Source: JAPOXR01 sp965199765 (GTDB lineage: Bacteria > Pseudomonadota > Alphaproteobacteria > Rhodobacterales > Rhodobacteraceae). From it: a stretch of 64,000 bases of DNA. The notes below the pieces were generated by a model. It did not search any database. It worked only from the letters and a program-made list of their open reading frames with translations, and had not been told where the DNA came from. The position numbers were made by a program, and so were the translations under genes. The stretch spans positions 1,054,001-1,118,000 of the forward strand of contig CBDATC010000001.1 in the NCBI GenBank assembly GCA_965199765.1, written 5' to 3'. Positions 53,804 through 63,363 of this stretch are shown piece by piece; the stretch's first letter is position 1, and each line of letters starts with the position of its first letter.

Positions 53804-55179
53804 GAGGGCAGCCCCGTATCATCAGGCGGTTTTTCCATAAGTGTCCGCAAAATCCAATTTGCCGTCCGCATTAATCTGTCATCTTCTTCCGGGCCCCCAA
53901 TTAGCTGAACTCCTACGGGCAATCCGATCGCGCCAGTCAGAACCGGCATCGATAAAGCTGGAAGTCCGCAAAGCGTCCAAATCGTGCAACAGATCGGATC
54001 TCCGGTTCCCAACTCTATTGGAGGCGCTTCACCAAGAGCTGACGGCGCAACAATCGCGTCATAGTCATGAAAAAACTTCTCAAAATACTGCTTCGCAGCT
54101 GCCATGCTTCGTTTCGCGCTGCGATAACTCTGCGCGCTGATCCGCTGTCCGCTTCCAATGGCGGCCAGTATCTTCTCGCTGAGATGTTCACCCCGCTCGT
54201 TAACCAACCGACGAAGATTGCGGGCGAGTTCGTAATCCTGAATGGTCTTGTGCGCTGCTATCAGCCCGTCAAAACCCACCGGAGGGGGCAAGCGATCAAC
54301 CCGCGGTTCAAGCAGCGCGAGGACATCTTCAAAACCCTGTTGCACATCGTCGGAAAGCTGATCGAAATAAGGCGCCTCAATCCAAACCAGCGAGGGCTCT
54401 ATCGGCGGATCGGCGAAGCAGCCTTCCAACAGGCGCGGCCGCGGTCTTTCAAACGTCGCCGCGTCGCCGGAATCCCGACCGCCGATGACATCTACCAGCA
54501 GCGCGGAATCTTCAAGATGACGCGAAAAAACACCGAGATGATCAAGCGACCCACATGTCCTCAACGCCCCGGAACGGGAAATCGTCCCAAACGATGGTTT
54601 CAATCCAAACACACCGCAGAACGACGCCGGACGAACCACCGAACCATTCGTCTGTGAACCGATGGCGAGGGGAACCTGCATTGCAGCGACAGCTGCAGCC
54701 GAGCCGCTTGAAGAACCGCCGGGGGTGCGGGCGCTGTTGTGCGGATTAACCGTTCGTCCTGGATGCATAAACGCCAATTCGGTCGTGACCGTTTTTCCCA
54801 AAATGACCGCGCCGGCATCCCGCAGCCGATCAATCACAAACGCGTCGCGTCTCGGTCTGCGGCCCCGGCAGGCCGCCGTTCCGCGTTCTGTGGGAAAATC
54901 ACGCGTGTCAATGATATCTTTGATGCCGACCGGAACACCGTGCAGCGGCCCTGTGGCACGACCATGCCAGCGAAGCCGGTCCATTTCTCTTGCCTGCCTG
55001 ACAGCCAAATCGGCGTCCAGCCATTCCCAAGCTCCCAGCTTGTCATCCGTAGCATCAATTCTCTGCAGGCAGGCCCCGACCAGCGTTTCCGATTTCAAAG
55101 CGCCATCACGGATCAATGCCGCTGCCTGCACGGCCGAAAGCTGAAGAATGTCGTTTGTCGGGTCTTGCGGCAAAACCAT
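53800..55179 (-). CDS. Amidase (amidase signature family)
   Basis: The ATG at 55177-55179 (MVLPQDPTN) is chosen over an upstream frame that would overlap the dctM gene, giving 459 residues. The catalytic triad is visible: Lys in GVPVGIKDIIDT, the Ser-Ser pair in ARTPGGSSSGSAAAVAA, and IGSQTNGSVVRPA. It hydrolyses a carboxamide, releasing ammonia. Its place in the TRAP operon suggests that the imported compound is an amide or is converted to one. Confidence 0.87.
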   Translation of the reverse strand: MVLPQDPTNDILQLSAVQAAALIRDGALKSETLVGACLQRIDATDDKLGAWEWLDADLAVRQAREMDRLRWHGRATGPLHGVPVGIKDIIDTRDFPTERGTAACRGRRPRRDAFVIDRLRDAGAVILGKTVTTELAFMHPGRTVNPHNSARTPGGSSSGSAAAVAAMQVPLAIGSQTNGSVVRPASFCGVFGLKPSFGTISRSGALRTCGSLDHLGVFSRHLEDSALLVDVIGGRDSGDAATFERPRPRLLEGCFADPPIEPSLVWIEAPYFDQLSDDVQQGFEDVLALLEPRVDRLPPPVGFDGLIAAHKTIQDYELARNLRRLVNERGEHLSEKILAAIGSGQRISAQSYRSAKRSMAAAKQYFEKFFHDYDAIVAPSALGEAPPIELGTGDPICCTIWTLCGLPALSMPVLTGAIGLPVGVQLIGGPEEDDRLMRTANWILRTLMEKPPDDTGLPS

Positions 55180-55193
55180 GATCCGCTGCCTGC

Positions 55194-56558
55194 CTACGGT
55201 ATGTATTCGCCGAACAGATAGTCCGGAAACCAAAGCGCCAAACCGGGAAACTGATACATTAGGAACATCGCCAGAATGACAATTGCCAAATACGGCATAA
55301 TGCCCTTGAAAATATCAACAAGCTCAATGCGCGAGCGCAGAACGCCCTTGAGGTAGTAAGCCGACATCGCCATTGGAGGCGTTAAGAAAGACGTCTGCAG
55401 ATTCAGCGCAACCAGCATCGCAAAGAAATATGGATTCACTCCGAAAGTATCGAGCATCGGCAAAAAAATCGGAACAAAAATAATAAGTATTTCGGTCCAT
55501 TCGAGAGGCCAGCCCAGCAGAAAAATGATCAGTTGAACAAGAACCAGGAACTGCCAGGGCTCAAGCTGCAAACTCAATATCCAATGCTCAATCACATCGT
55601 GTCCGCCCAGATAGGAAAACACCGATGCGAAGGTCCAGGAACCGACGAACAGCCAACAGACCATCGCTGTGGCTTTCGCCGTCAGAAACACACTCTCCTT
55701 CAGACGCCGCCAAGTCAATGATCTATAGATAACCGCGAGCACCAATCCACCGAGAGCTCCCATCGCCGCGGCCTCGGCTGGTGTCGCAAGCCCGCCTAAA
55801 ATCGAACCAAGAACCAGCATGATCAATACAGTCAACGGCACGAATGAAACCAAAAGGTTCCAGTAAATCACACGGCGCGGCGGAATATCCTCCTGCTTTG
55901 GACGCGGAGCAATCGATGGATTTATAAACGCCCGCGCCATCACATAGAGAATATAGAGTGCCGCCAGCAGCAATCCCGGGAAAACAGCGGCAGCATATAA
56001 GCGCAGCGGCGACAATTCCGCGATCGCCGCGTAGACGATCAGCATGATCGACGGCGGAATCAGAATTCCGAGAGTGCCGCCGGCGCAAATCACGCCCGAT
56101 GCAAACTGCTTGTTGTAAGACGCGCTCGCCATTGCCGGAAAGGCCAACAATCCCATCAGCGTCACCACTGCGCCGACGATGCCGGACGCAGTCGAAAAAA
56201 CCGTGCAGGTGATCAGGGCGGCGATCGCCATGGAACCGGGCAGATTGTGGGCCGCCTGCCGCAATGAATAAAATAACCGGTCGATGATGCTGGCGCGCTC
56301 AACCACATAACCCATGAACAGAAACAGCGGGATGGCGACCAGCGTATCATTCTCCATCACCGAATAGGTGTTCTGATTGAGCAGGTAAAAGATATTGTTG
56401 TTGATGAGATCGCTGAACGTCTCAATGCCGCCTTGGTAATAGGCGTAGTAGCCAAAGGCTACGCCCATGGCGATGAGGGTGAATGCAATTGGAAATCCCA
56501 GCAGCACCATCACAATGAATAAGCACAGCATGAAAATCGCGACTTCAGGATTGGTCAT
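55194..56558 (-). CDS. dctM: TRAP transporter large membrane subunit (DctM), second operon
   Basis: The product has 454 residues with about 12 membrane helices. DctM motifs: MENDTLVAIPLFLFMGYVVE-type, CAGGTLGILIPPSIMLIVY and GLATPAEAAAMGALG. It resembles the large subunits of the DctM subgroup with mannitol/chloroaromatic-type binding proteins. It lies 18 bases after the dctQ gene and 14 bases before the amidase. Confidence 0.9.
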   Translation of the reverse strand: MTNPEVAIFMLCLFIVMVLLGFPIAFTLIAMGVAFGYYAYYQGGIETFSDLINNNIFYLLNQNTYSVMENDTLVAIPLFLFMGYVVERASIIDRLFYSLRQAAHNLPGSMAIAALITCTVFSTASGIVGAVVTLMGLLAFPAMASASYNKQFASGVICAGGTLGILIPPSIMLIVYAAIAELSPLRLYAAAVFPGLLLAALYILYVMARAFINPSIAPRPKQEDIPPRRVIYWNLLVSFVPLTVLIMLVLGSILGGLATPAEAAAMGALGGLVLAVIYRSLTWRRLKESVFLTAKATAMVCWLFVGSWTFASVFSYLGGHDVIEHWILSLQLEPWQFLVLVQLIIFLLGWPLEWTEILIIFVPIFLPMLDTFGVNPYFFAMLVALNLQTSFLTPPMAMSAYYLKGVLRSRIELVDIFKGIMPYLAIVILAMFLMYQFPGLALWFPDYLFGEYIP

Positions 56559-56576
56559 GAAAACACCTGATGTGCG

Positions 56577-57188
56577 TTACGCGTTCGGCGCGGCCGCATC
56601 GGAGGCGGCGCGCCTCTGGGACTGATTTGCAAGAACGTCTTCAGTCTCGCGGACATCTTCAAGACGCGGCATCCAAACCCCTGTCCGCACGGCATGCCAG
56701 CAGCGCAGCATTTCCGCTAGGCCTTGGATAATCAAAAGCATGCCGGCAACTGGAATCAATGATTTGAAAAAATAAATCTGAATTCGTGCGGGGCTGTTCC
56801 AACTCACCTCTTTGTAGCGCCAGCTGTCGGAAGCGATCTCATAGCCAAACCAAAACAGCGCCAGCATGCCCGGAAAGAAAAACAGCACGTATAGAATTAA
56901 ATCTATCCGCGCTTGCCAGCGCACGGGAAACAGACGGTAGATGACGTCGCCCCGCACATGCGCGTCCTGTGCCAGAGCGTAGGGACCGGCCATCAGAAAC
57001 AGCGCTCCATACATCTGAACCATCATGTCAAAGGCCCAGACGGTAGGCGCATTGAACACGTAGCGAACCACAACTTCGTAGGACACGGAAAGCGTGAGGA
57101 TCAAAATGCACCAGCCGAAAGCGCGGCCGACCCAAACGCTGAGGCCATCAATCGTGTAGACGACTTTACCCATAGATCTGGAAATCAC
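56577..57188 (-). CDS. dctQ: TRAP transporter small membrane subunit (DctQ), second operon
   Basis: The product has up to 203 residues with four membrane helices. The DctQ segment FNAPTVWAFDMMVQMYGALFLM-like and AQDAHVRGDVIYRL are visible. GTG at 57186-57188 is the longest start, but the ATG at 57173 (MGKVVYTID) is equally likely and leaves the hairpin upstream. It follows the binding-protein gene after 36 bases. Confidence 0.84.
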   Translation of the reverse strand: MISRSMGKVVYTIDGLSVWVGRAFGWCILILTLSVSYEVVVRYVFNAPTVWAFDMMVQMYGALFLMAGPYALAQDAHVRGDVIYRLFPVRWQARIDLILYVLFFFPGMLALFWFGYEIASDSWRYKEVSWNSPARIQIYFFKSLIPVAGMLLIIQGLAEMLRCWHAVRTGVWMPRLEDVRETEDVLANQSQRRAASDAAAPNA

Positions 57189-57215
57189 AGCGGGGGGAGA
57201 TTCATGCCCCCGCTG
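57188..57215 (-). promoter_or_regulatory. Intercistronic hairpin between TRAP binding-protein and DctQ genes
   Basis: CAGCGGGGG (57188-57196) and CCCCCGCTG (57207-57215) form a perfect 9-bp stem with a 10-base loop and no T run. It probably shields the upstream binding-protein message and lowers membrane subunit levels. Confidence 0.55.
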
Positions 57216-57224
57216 GACTTAAAA

Positions 57225-58328
57225 TCAACCGAAGTGATGCTCATACGCCAGCCTGTAATCCGGCTGGTTGAGATTGAGGTAGTGCATCACCTCTTCGGCA
57301 TAGGCCTTTTGACTTGCGACGACCTTAGCGAAAAACGGGTCTTCTTCAGACAGTCGATCAATGACGACATCCCAAGCTTCCAGCTGGGCTTTCATCACCG
57401 AATCCGGTGTCCGATACACATTAACGCCCTGCTGGTCGCGGAGAGTGATCAGATCCTTTGCATAGCGCTGGGTGTTGTGCCAGTAGAAGTTCGAATTTTC
57501 TGCCTCTGACGCATAACGCAGAATTGCCTGCAGCTCTGCGGGCAGCGACTCATAGGTTTCTTTGTTGAAAGAGATTTCAAAGAATTCCTGGCTTTGGTGG
57601 AAAGACGCCAAGTGATAGTGCTTGGAAACATCTTGCATTCCAAAGTCGCGGTCAGAGGTCGGGTTGTTGAATTCAGCAGCGTCAATCAAGCCGGACTTCA
57701 TGGCGGGTTGGATTTCTCCGCCCGGAAGTTGAACAACCGACATGCCCATTTCCAGCAGCACATCAGCGGCAAGTCCCACGGTGCGGTATTTCAGCCCATC
57801 CATCTGCGAGGCGTCGCTGATCTGCTCTTTGAACCAGCCCAGCGGCTGTGCGGGCATCGGACTGTTGAAGAACGACACGATGTTCAATCGAAGGCTGCCC
57901 ATGAGTTCATTGAAGAGGTCCATACCTCCGCCATAGTGCACCCAACCCAACACTTCTTGGCTGGACCAGCCGAAACACGGACCGGTTCCAAACAGCGAGG
58001 CCGTTGGAGACTTCGAATACCAATAGGCCGGAACGTAGTGGCAGGCATCGAGAATTCCGCGGTGGACCGCATCCTGCATTTGGCTTGTTTTCACCACTGC
58101 GTTCACGGGCAGCAGTTCAATGGTCAAAGCGCCTCCAGCCATTTCGTTCACGCGGTTCACATAAGCCTGCGCGTTTTCCAAGAATATTCCACCGCCCCAA
58201 GCAGCCTGCATCTTCAGATTCACGCCATCGGATTGAGCCAGAGCAGGCATGGCTAGCGCACCGGCGCCGGCTGATGCTGCAACCGCGGCGCCGCCTATAA
58301 ATTTCCGGCGATTCACAGTTTCCGTCAT
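57225..58328 (-). CDS. dctP: TRAP transporter solute-binding protein (mannitol/chloroaromatic-type, TakP-like)
   Basis: The product has 367 residues with a twin-arginine signal (NRRKFIGGAAVAASAG ... PALAQSD). The mature part contains GIFLENAQAYVNRVNEMAGG, WYSKSPTASLFGTGPC, LKYRTVGLAADVLLEMG and GGEIQPAMKSGLIDAAEFNNP, the pattern of TakP-like binding proteins that bind 2-oxo acids or similar anions. The Arg in LKYRTVG would hold a carboxylate. It heads the leftward operon with dctQ, dctM, amidase and a small membrane protein. Confidence 0.88.
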   Translation of the reverse strand: MTETVNRRKFIGGAAVAASAGAGALAMPALAQSDGVNLKMQAAWGGGIFLENAQAYVNRVNEMAGGALTIELLPVNAVVKTSQMQDAVHRGILDACHYVPAYWYSKSPTASLFGTGPCFGWSSQEVLGWVHYGGGMDLFNELMGSLRLNIVSFFNSPMPAQPLGWFKEQISDASQMDGLKYRTVGLAADVLLEMGMSVVQLPGGEIQPAMKSGLIDAAEFNNPTSDRDFGMQDVSKHYHLASFHQSQEFFEISFNKETYESLPAELQAILRYASEAENSNFYWHNTQRYAKDLITLRDQQGVNVYRTPDSVMKAQLEAWDVVIDRLSEEDPFFAKVVASQKAYAEEVMHYLNLNQPDYRLAYEHHFG

Positions 58329-58590
58329 TGAAAATTTTCCTCTCTCTTTTGTTGTTGTTTTGTCGGCTCAAAGCGAAGCCATAACGAAGGGCTGTGAGAA
58401 TGGCAACCCGATGCCATTTTCCGTCACCGAACTCATTCTGAGCGTTTTTTTGCGAAAAACGGCTGGATCGCCGCGCAGGCGGTGGCAAAGCACAGTATCC
58501 ATTTGAGACTTTCGAACGTCCGGCCCGCAACGCCCGCAGAGAACCACTCTCCGCAATGACATCCGCCTCGATTTCGCTTAGGCAGGCAAT

Positions 58591-60831
58591 TCAACTTCCC
58601 CGAAGCTTTGGCAGTTTTTGCGCAACGATTTGTCCCGCTCGAGAAACGCCGCCTCCGATTGTCGAGGCAGCAGACCGTCCCATGCTGCTGATTCGAGATT
58701 CGCCTGAACCAGACGATAGCCCGGCTTCTCCGCCAATCCACCGCAGAACACGGCCCGGAAACGACGAAATCAGTGAAAAACTGCTTTCGATAATTGCCAC
58801 ATACCCCAAGACAATCATAAGGCCGGCCGCGATCAGTCCGAAAATCGCGACAGTCGGTGAGGCGTGCGCCAGCCCGCTCATCGCGTAATACATTCCCGCA
58901 TCAAACAGCCCGGCAACGACACGGAACATGGTCATGCCGGCGAAGTAACCCAAAATCATCAAAGCCGGAGTCAAAGCGAGACTGAGCAGCATCAGCCAAC
59001 CGAACCGCCCTGCATCGCCCGAAATGCCTTCTCCATCAAGCCGAAGATGCGCCAAGGCCCATAAACTCGCCGCGGCCACCGCCTCCACGACCAGCAAAAA
59101 ATATCCCCCCACCGCCAATATCCAATAGAAAAAGGGAAGCATCGGAAGAATGAATGACTGGGTAACCCCAATGGCTGCCAGCGGAGCGGCAATCAAAAAC
59201 ACCACGACGTTTCCAAACCCGCCGGAGAACAAAGAAATCGCCGCGCCACCGAAAATCAAACCCCCAGCGATATCCAGATACAAATTTCCCATTCTGACAA
59301 TTCCAACAATAGGATCATCGGCCCAACCAGACGGCGAAAACGTCTCAATGATTGTTCCTAACGCATCAGCGAAGCCTATTCGCCATATTCGGCCAAGCAG
59401 GCCTGACTCTCCGACCGGCGCGGCATCCGAGAGCATTTTTCCGGTCAGATGAACGCCGCTGGCGGCAAGCCGAAGCGATACGGTTTCCATTTGACCCGTC
59501 GCGTCCCGCCAAATCCTGGCCGCCTCTTCGATATGCAGATATTTGTTCGCATCGGTGCCGTTGAAAAGCCGCTGCAGCCAATCAGCTCCGTCGGCTTCCA
59601 TCACAATCCGCCGATTCAACCGATTGACTTCGTCGGTGATATATTCGGATTCCACTGCTTCGGAAGCGGCATTGAGCAATCCCATCATTTCGGCATTGAG
59701 CCTCGCTATGGTCATGTACCAGTTCCCCGCTCCAATCCAGCCTTCGCCAGTGCACAGACGTTCACCTTCAGGAGTCGGCAGCGTTCCACATCCTGCCCCA
59801 GTGATGTGCTTTTCAAGTTGGCTCCGCGCGCTGCCGGCGCCATTGACCGACCTTGAAACTGCCGCAAGCAGTGCCTGTCCTCCGTTTGCAAGCCTCTTAT
59901 TCGCTTCATTGAATGTTTGCGCGATCGCTCCGGTTATCGGTGGCAGCTGGCCTTGTCTTGAGATGAGAACCGGCCATTGCGCGGCAATCAAATCATTGGC
60001 TGAAAAGATCAAAAAGCGAAGCACATCAGCGTGCAGATTTTGGAACGCGGCTTGCAAGGCCTCCGCCGAATCCCCCAAACGGTTGATGTGCGCCGGCGTC
60101 GCTGGCAGCATGTATGATCCGCAGATCCCGTCCTCTTCTCCGGCGATCGTTGAAATGATAGTCGGCCGCTCGGCGCCGGAAACCGCTTCGAAGCGCACAC
60201 GCAGCGGACTCCCCGCCGCTTCAAACTGGTAGTTGGCGATCCAGACACAGAGTTGATTGCGGTAAACGGCCGAAAACAATTCCCCTTCCAATCGCGGCGA
60301 CGTTCCAGTCAGGGGAATATCTCCAGAAAGAATGACACCGGCTCCGCGCGCCCACAATTCACTTGCAAGCATGGTCGAGCCGCGCACCACCCAGGCAACA
60401 CCCGCTTGAATGGCGTTGTAGCCGCCAAGATTTGGGGCAGGCATTAAAAGCGCAACAGCAAAAATGACGCGCAAAGGCGCCCAGAGCGATGACCAGCGCC
60501 GTCCAAGAACAACCCCTTCATGAGCAGATTGCAAAAGTCCAACGGTAATGTTGAACGCCAGCAACAGACCCCCCACGGAAAGAATCGCCAGATTCACATA
60601 ACCGACCAGCAGCGAAAATGCCGTCGATTCCGCGCCTCCACTCTCCGTTGGAAAGAGCGGCCCAAACACCTGATTGAGCAGCTCGGCGCTTCGCAGATCA
60701 CCGAACTCGGTTGAGAAAAGCGCGGAAATCGCAAAGCCCGGCCCAAAATCGGATGTTGCCTGGGCTTTCGCCTCACCGCTTAAAAATATAGCGGCAAAAC
60801 CTGTCAACACGGCGATTTGCAGACGCATCAT
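58591..60831 (-). CDS. dotA: DotA/TraY-like inner-membrane protein of the type IVB system
   Basis: The product has 746 residues with a signal peptide (LQIAVLTGFAAIFLSGEAKA) and several membrane helices (about 84-105, 125-145 and a cluster at about 520-700). DotA/TraY features include GGLLLAFNITVGLLQSAHEG, WAPLRVIFAVALLMPAP and a long soluble loop between the membrane clusters. The C-terminus is Gly/Ser-rich. It stands alone: no other icm or dot genes are adjacent, so the system is split over at least two loci, as in Legionella. It starts 90 bases after kdsB in the same direction. Confidence 0.75.
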   Translation of the reverse strand: MMRLQIAVLTGFAAIFLSGEAKAQATSDFGPGFAISALFSTEFGDLRSAELLNQVFGPLFPTESGGAESTAFSLLVGYVNLAILSVGGLLLAFNITVGLLQSAHEGVVLGRRWSSLWAPLRVIFAVALLMPAPNLGGYNAIQAGVAWVVRGSTMLASELWARGAGVILSGDIPLTGTSPRLEGELFSAVYRNQLCVWIANYQFEAAGSPLRVRFEAVSGAERPTIISTIAGEEDGICGSYMLPATPAHINRLGDSAEALQAAFQNLHADVLRFLIFSANDLIAAQWPVLISRQGQLPPITGAIAQTFNEANKRLANGGQALLAAVSRSVNGAGSARSQLEKHITGAGCGTLPTPEGERLCTGEGWIGAGNWYMTIARLNAEMMGLLNAASEAVESEYITDEVNRLNRRIVMEADGADWLQRLFNGTDANKYLHIEEAARIWRDATGQMETVSLRLAASGVHLTGKMLSDAAPVGESGLLGRIWRIGFADALGTIIETFSPSGWADDPIVGIVRMGNLYLDIAGGLIFGGAAISLFSGGFGNVVVFLIAAPLAAIGVTQSFILPMLPFFYWILAVGGYFLLVVEAVAAASLWALAHLRLDGEGISGDAGRFGWLMLLSLALTPALMILGYFAGMTMFRVVAGLFDAGMYYAMSGLAHASPTVAIFGLIAAGLMIVLGYVAIIESSFSLISSFPGRVLRWIGGEAGLSSGSGESRISSMGRSAASTIGGGVSRAGQIVAQKLPKLRGS

Positions 60832-60920
60832 GCGGTTGCGATAAACCCGAACCGCGCAATTTTTTGTTCTGCTCCCGCTGACTGACCCTTATTCTGTGGA
60901 AATCCCGAAGAATACGGAGA

Positions 60921-61721
60921 TTATTCGATTCCGGCCGCTTTCAGACCGGCTTCCACCGTGGGAACATCCGAGGGATTATTCACCTCCCAAAACACCCGGC
61001 CGCCTCCATCAACCTCGACACACAGCATCGGTTCGCCATACTCTAGAAACCGCAGCTGCTCCAGCCCTTCCGATCTCTCCAAAAAGCCCGGTCCGAGACT
61101 GGCATAAAACCTCAAAGCTTCAGGTGTGTAGGCATAAACGCCCACATGATGAAATATCGGCGTTTCTTCATCCGCAAAATACTCTTCCCGAACCCAGGGA
61201 ATGACTTCTTTGGAAAAATACAGCGCCTTCCCCTCTGCATCAAAAACCGCTGTCGTGCCGCCGACCAGGCCTTTCCGCCGATCGTTTTTGAATTCGCTGA
61301 GCACCGCGCCGCTGCAGCGGATAACCGGCGTGGCCACCCGAAATTCCGGCGCCGAGCCCAGCGCTGCTATCAAATCATTCACAAACCAGTGGGGAGTCAG
61401 CGGAGCGTCGCCCTGCACATTAATAATGATATCGTAGTAATCGCCTAAAAAATCGAGAGCTTCGGCGCAGCGTTCGGTTCCGTTGGAACATGCTGAAGAA
61501 GTCATAAGACATTCACCGCCGAATGTTTCGACTTGCTCACGGATCCTTATGTCATCAGTCGCCACAATCACCCGATCAACACCATCGGCTTTTTCCGCAG
61601 CTTCCCAGCTCCGTTGAATCAGAGTTTTGCGCAATCCGGTCGCCCCTGACAGCATCTCCAGCGGCTTGCCGGGATACCGGGACGACGCAAAGCGCGCAGG
61701 AATGATTACTGCAACCAACAA
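60921..61721 (-). CDS. kdsB: 3-deoxy-manno-octulosonate cytidylyltransferase (CMP-KDO synthetase)
   Basis: The product has 266 residues. The nucleotide-binding start VIIPARFASSRYPGKPLEM, ATDDIRIREQVETFGGEC and the LEQLRFLEYGEPM end are KdsB-like. The canonical NVQGDEP motif reads NVQGDAPL here, so the acidic residue after Asp is Ala. The TTG start overlaps the cysQ stop by 16 bases. It activates KDO for lipopolysaccharide synthesis. A related cytidylyltransferase activity is possible given the changed motif. Confidence 0.86.
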   Translation of the reverse strand: MLVAVIIPARFASSRYPGKPLEMLSGATGLRKTLIQRSWEAAEKADGVDRVIVATDDIRIREQVETFGGECLMTSSACSNGTERCAEALDFLGDYYDIIINVQGDAPLTPHWFVNDLIAALGSAPEFRVATPVIRCSGAVLSEFKNDRRKGLVGGTTAVFDAEGKALYFSKEVIPWVREEYFADEETPIFHHVGVYAYTPEALRFYASLGPGFLERSEGLEQLRFLEYGEPMLCVEVDGGGRVFWEVNNPSDVPTVEAGLKAAGIE

Positions 61722-62518
61722 TGTTCAGGTATCCTTCCAACCACACCCGGAATCGTCGCCAAGAAGCCTGGATTTCGATATCCTAGCTTTCCGTAACGCA
61801 GCGTCGCACGGTTTTCGAGCGCTGAAAGCACATAGATTTCGCAGCCTACGGCCCTCAGCAGCGCGTGGCCCGCCGCGGTGTCCCATTCCATCGTCGTGCC
61901 CCAGCGGGGATAGACATCCGCCTCGCCGCATGCGATGAGCGCGAACTTGATGGACGAAGACATCAGTTCGACAGAAGACACTCCGCAGTCCTCAAACCGA
62001 TATCTGCGGGAAATCGAACGCGAACCCACGAGACGCAGCGAATTTTTCCGCAGACCGCAGCGGGCTTCATGACGGCGACTCCGCAAGCCGTGTTTCTCTG
62101 CAACTCCCACACCGCCTTCGGTAACAAACAATCGGTCATTCACCGGCGAATACAATACTCCAGCTACCGGAACGCCATTGTCGATCAGTGCAATGTTGAC
62201 AGTGAATTCCGGCTGCCCCCGGCAGAATGCGCGCGTGCCGTCAAGCGGGTCGACCAGAAAAAACCGCTTATGAAGTTGACCATGGCTTTCGCAGCATTCT
62301 TCGCTGATGATTGGAATCTCCGGAAATTCAGAAGCAAGCCCCCTGCAAATCACCGAATCGGCCGCCCGGTCCGCCTCCGTAACCGGAGTGCCGTCTGATT
62401 TCCACTCGACCGCAGGATCGCGGTTGAAAAATTCCAATAGCCGTTTGCCTGCATCAAACGCTAAGCGGACGAAGACTTCTTCGATCTTCGGGAACTCGTG
62501 CTGTGCAAGATCACGCAT
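61706..62518 (-). CDS. cysQ: 3'(2'),5'-bisphosphate nucleotidase (CysQ)
   Basis: The product has 270 residues. Inositol-monophosphatase-fold motifs: ISEECCESHG (metal ligand Glu), the DPLDGTRAFCRG motif of CysQ, and WDTAAGHALLRA at the C-terminus. It removes the 3'-phosphate from PAP, a by-product of sulfate assimilation. It overlaps the kdsB start and forms one leftward unit with it. Confidence 0.87.
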   Translation of the reverse strand: MRDLAQHEFPKIEEVFVRLAFDAGKRLLEFFNRDPAVEWKSDGTPVTEADRAADSVICRGLASEFPEIPIISEECCESHGQLHKRFFLVDPLDGTRAFCRGQPEFTVNIALIDNGVPVAGVLYSPVNDRLFVTEGGVGVAEKHGLRSRRHEARCGLRKNSLRLVGSRSISRRYRFEDCGVSSVELMSSSIKFALIACGEADVYPRWGTTMEWDTAAGHALLRAVGCEIYVLSALENRATLRYGKLGYRNPGFLATIPGVVGRIPEHCWLQ

Positions 62519-62599
62519 ATTTTCCCACAGTATTCGCCGCCGCTTGGATTCAGCCCTCTATATCGAAACCCCGGAAACGCTCGCAACAATGCGCCGAAA

Positions 62600-63205
62600 T
62601 TATCCTGCGACCCGCAGAGTCAGATTGAGGCGGCCGCCATTCTTCAACAGATTCGACTGCCCGAACTTAATCCGATCAACACCATGGTAGCAAAGCCGCG
62701 CCGCCCCGCTCATGACCACCACATCGCCCGAACGGAGCCAAACCGACCGCGTCGGGCCGCCGCGATACAGATTGCCGATCCTGAAAAGCGCATCGTCTCC
62801 GAGAGAAACCGACACCACCGGGAAACTGAAATCCGCCTCGTCAGCGTCGCGATGCATGCCCATGCGCGCGCCTTCAAGGTACAAATTGATTAAGCAGCTG
62901 TCGGGCAGGCATGAACAGTTCGCTGCGCTTTGCCATATCTTCACGATGGATTCGGGTATCGGAGGCCATGACGCTCCTGAAGGCTGGCACGGTTCATACC
63001 GATAACCGCGGCGATCGGATATCCACCCTCTTTCGCCAGCCGATGTCATGCGAACCGACATCTTGTTCCCGGACGGCGTTTCCGGTGTCCGCATCGGCGC
63101 AGCGGCCGCGATGGCCCGGATATCTTCCACGAGGCCGACTTGACAGGCCCTGCTGATCAGACCTTCAAATACCTGAAATCCGCGCAATTCATAGGTTGGG
63201 AGCAT
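62600..63205 (-). CDS. alkB: AlkB-like 2-oxoglutarate/Fe(II)-dependent DNA repair dioxygenase
   Basis: The ATG at 63203-63205 (MLPTYELRGF) is preferred over a GTG at 63257-63259 that adds a Gln-rich leader, giving 201 residues. Iron ligands are visible in MGMHRDADE (His, Asp) and CYHGVDR (His), with the 2-oxoglutarate-binding Arg in GGRLNLTLR. It removes alkyl groups from DNA or RNA bases. It diverges from dnaK. Confidence 0.86.
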   Translation of the reverse strand: MLPTYELRGFQVFEGLISRACQVGLVEDIRAIAAAAPMRTPETPSGNKMSVRMTSAGERGWISDRRGYRYEPCQPSGASWPPIPESIVKIWQSAANCSCLPDSCLINLYLEGARMGMHRDADEADFSFPVVSVSLGDDALFRIGNLYRGGPTRSVWLRSGDVVVMSGAARLCYHGVDRIKFGQSNLLKNGGRLNLTLRVAG

Positions 63206-63241
63206 GGAAGCGTACTGCTGACAAATCAATATCCGATCGTG

Positions 63242-63271
63242 TTGTTGTTGCAAAATCACTACCTATATAAA
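63242..63271 (+). promoter_or_regulatory. Possible dnaK promoter
   Basis: TTGTTG (63242-63247) and TATAAA (63266-63271) are 18 bases apart, about 90 bases before the dnaK ATG. A 28-codon frame (63272-63358) begins right after the box and might be a leader peptide; support is weak. Confidence 0.35.
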
Positions 63272-63363
63272 TGACGTGCATGGCTGAAACCATCACAAGA
63301 ACGCTGATCAGGGCGGTATCGCAAATCCGCCTGCAGAACCAATTGAAGAAGGTATGAACTCCA

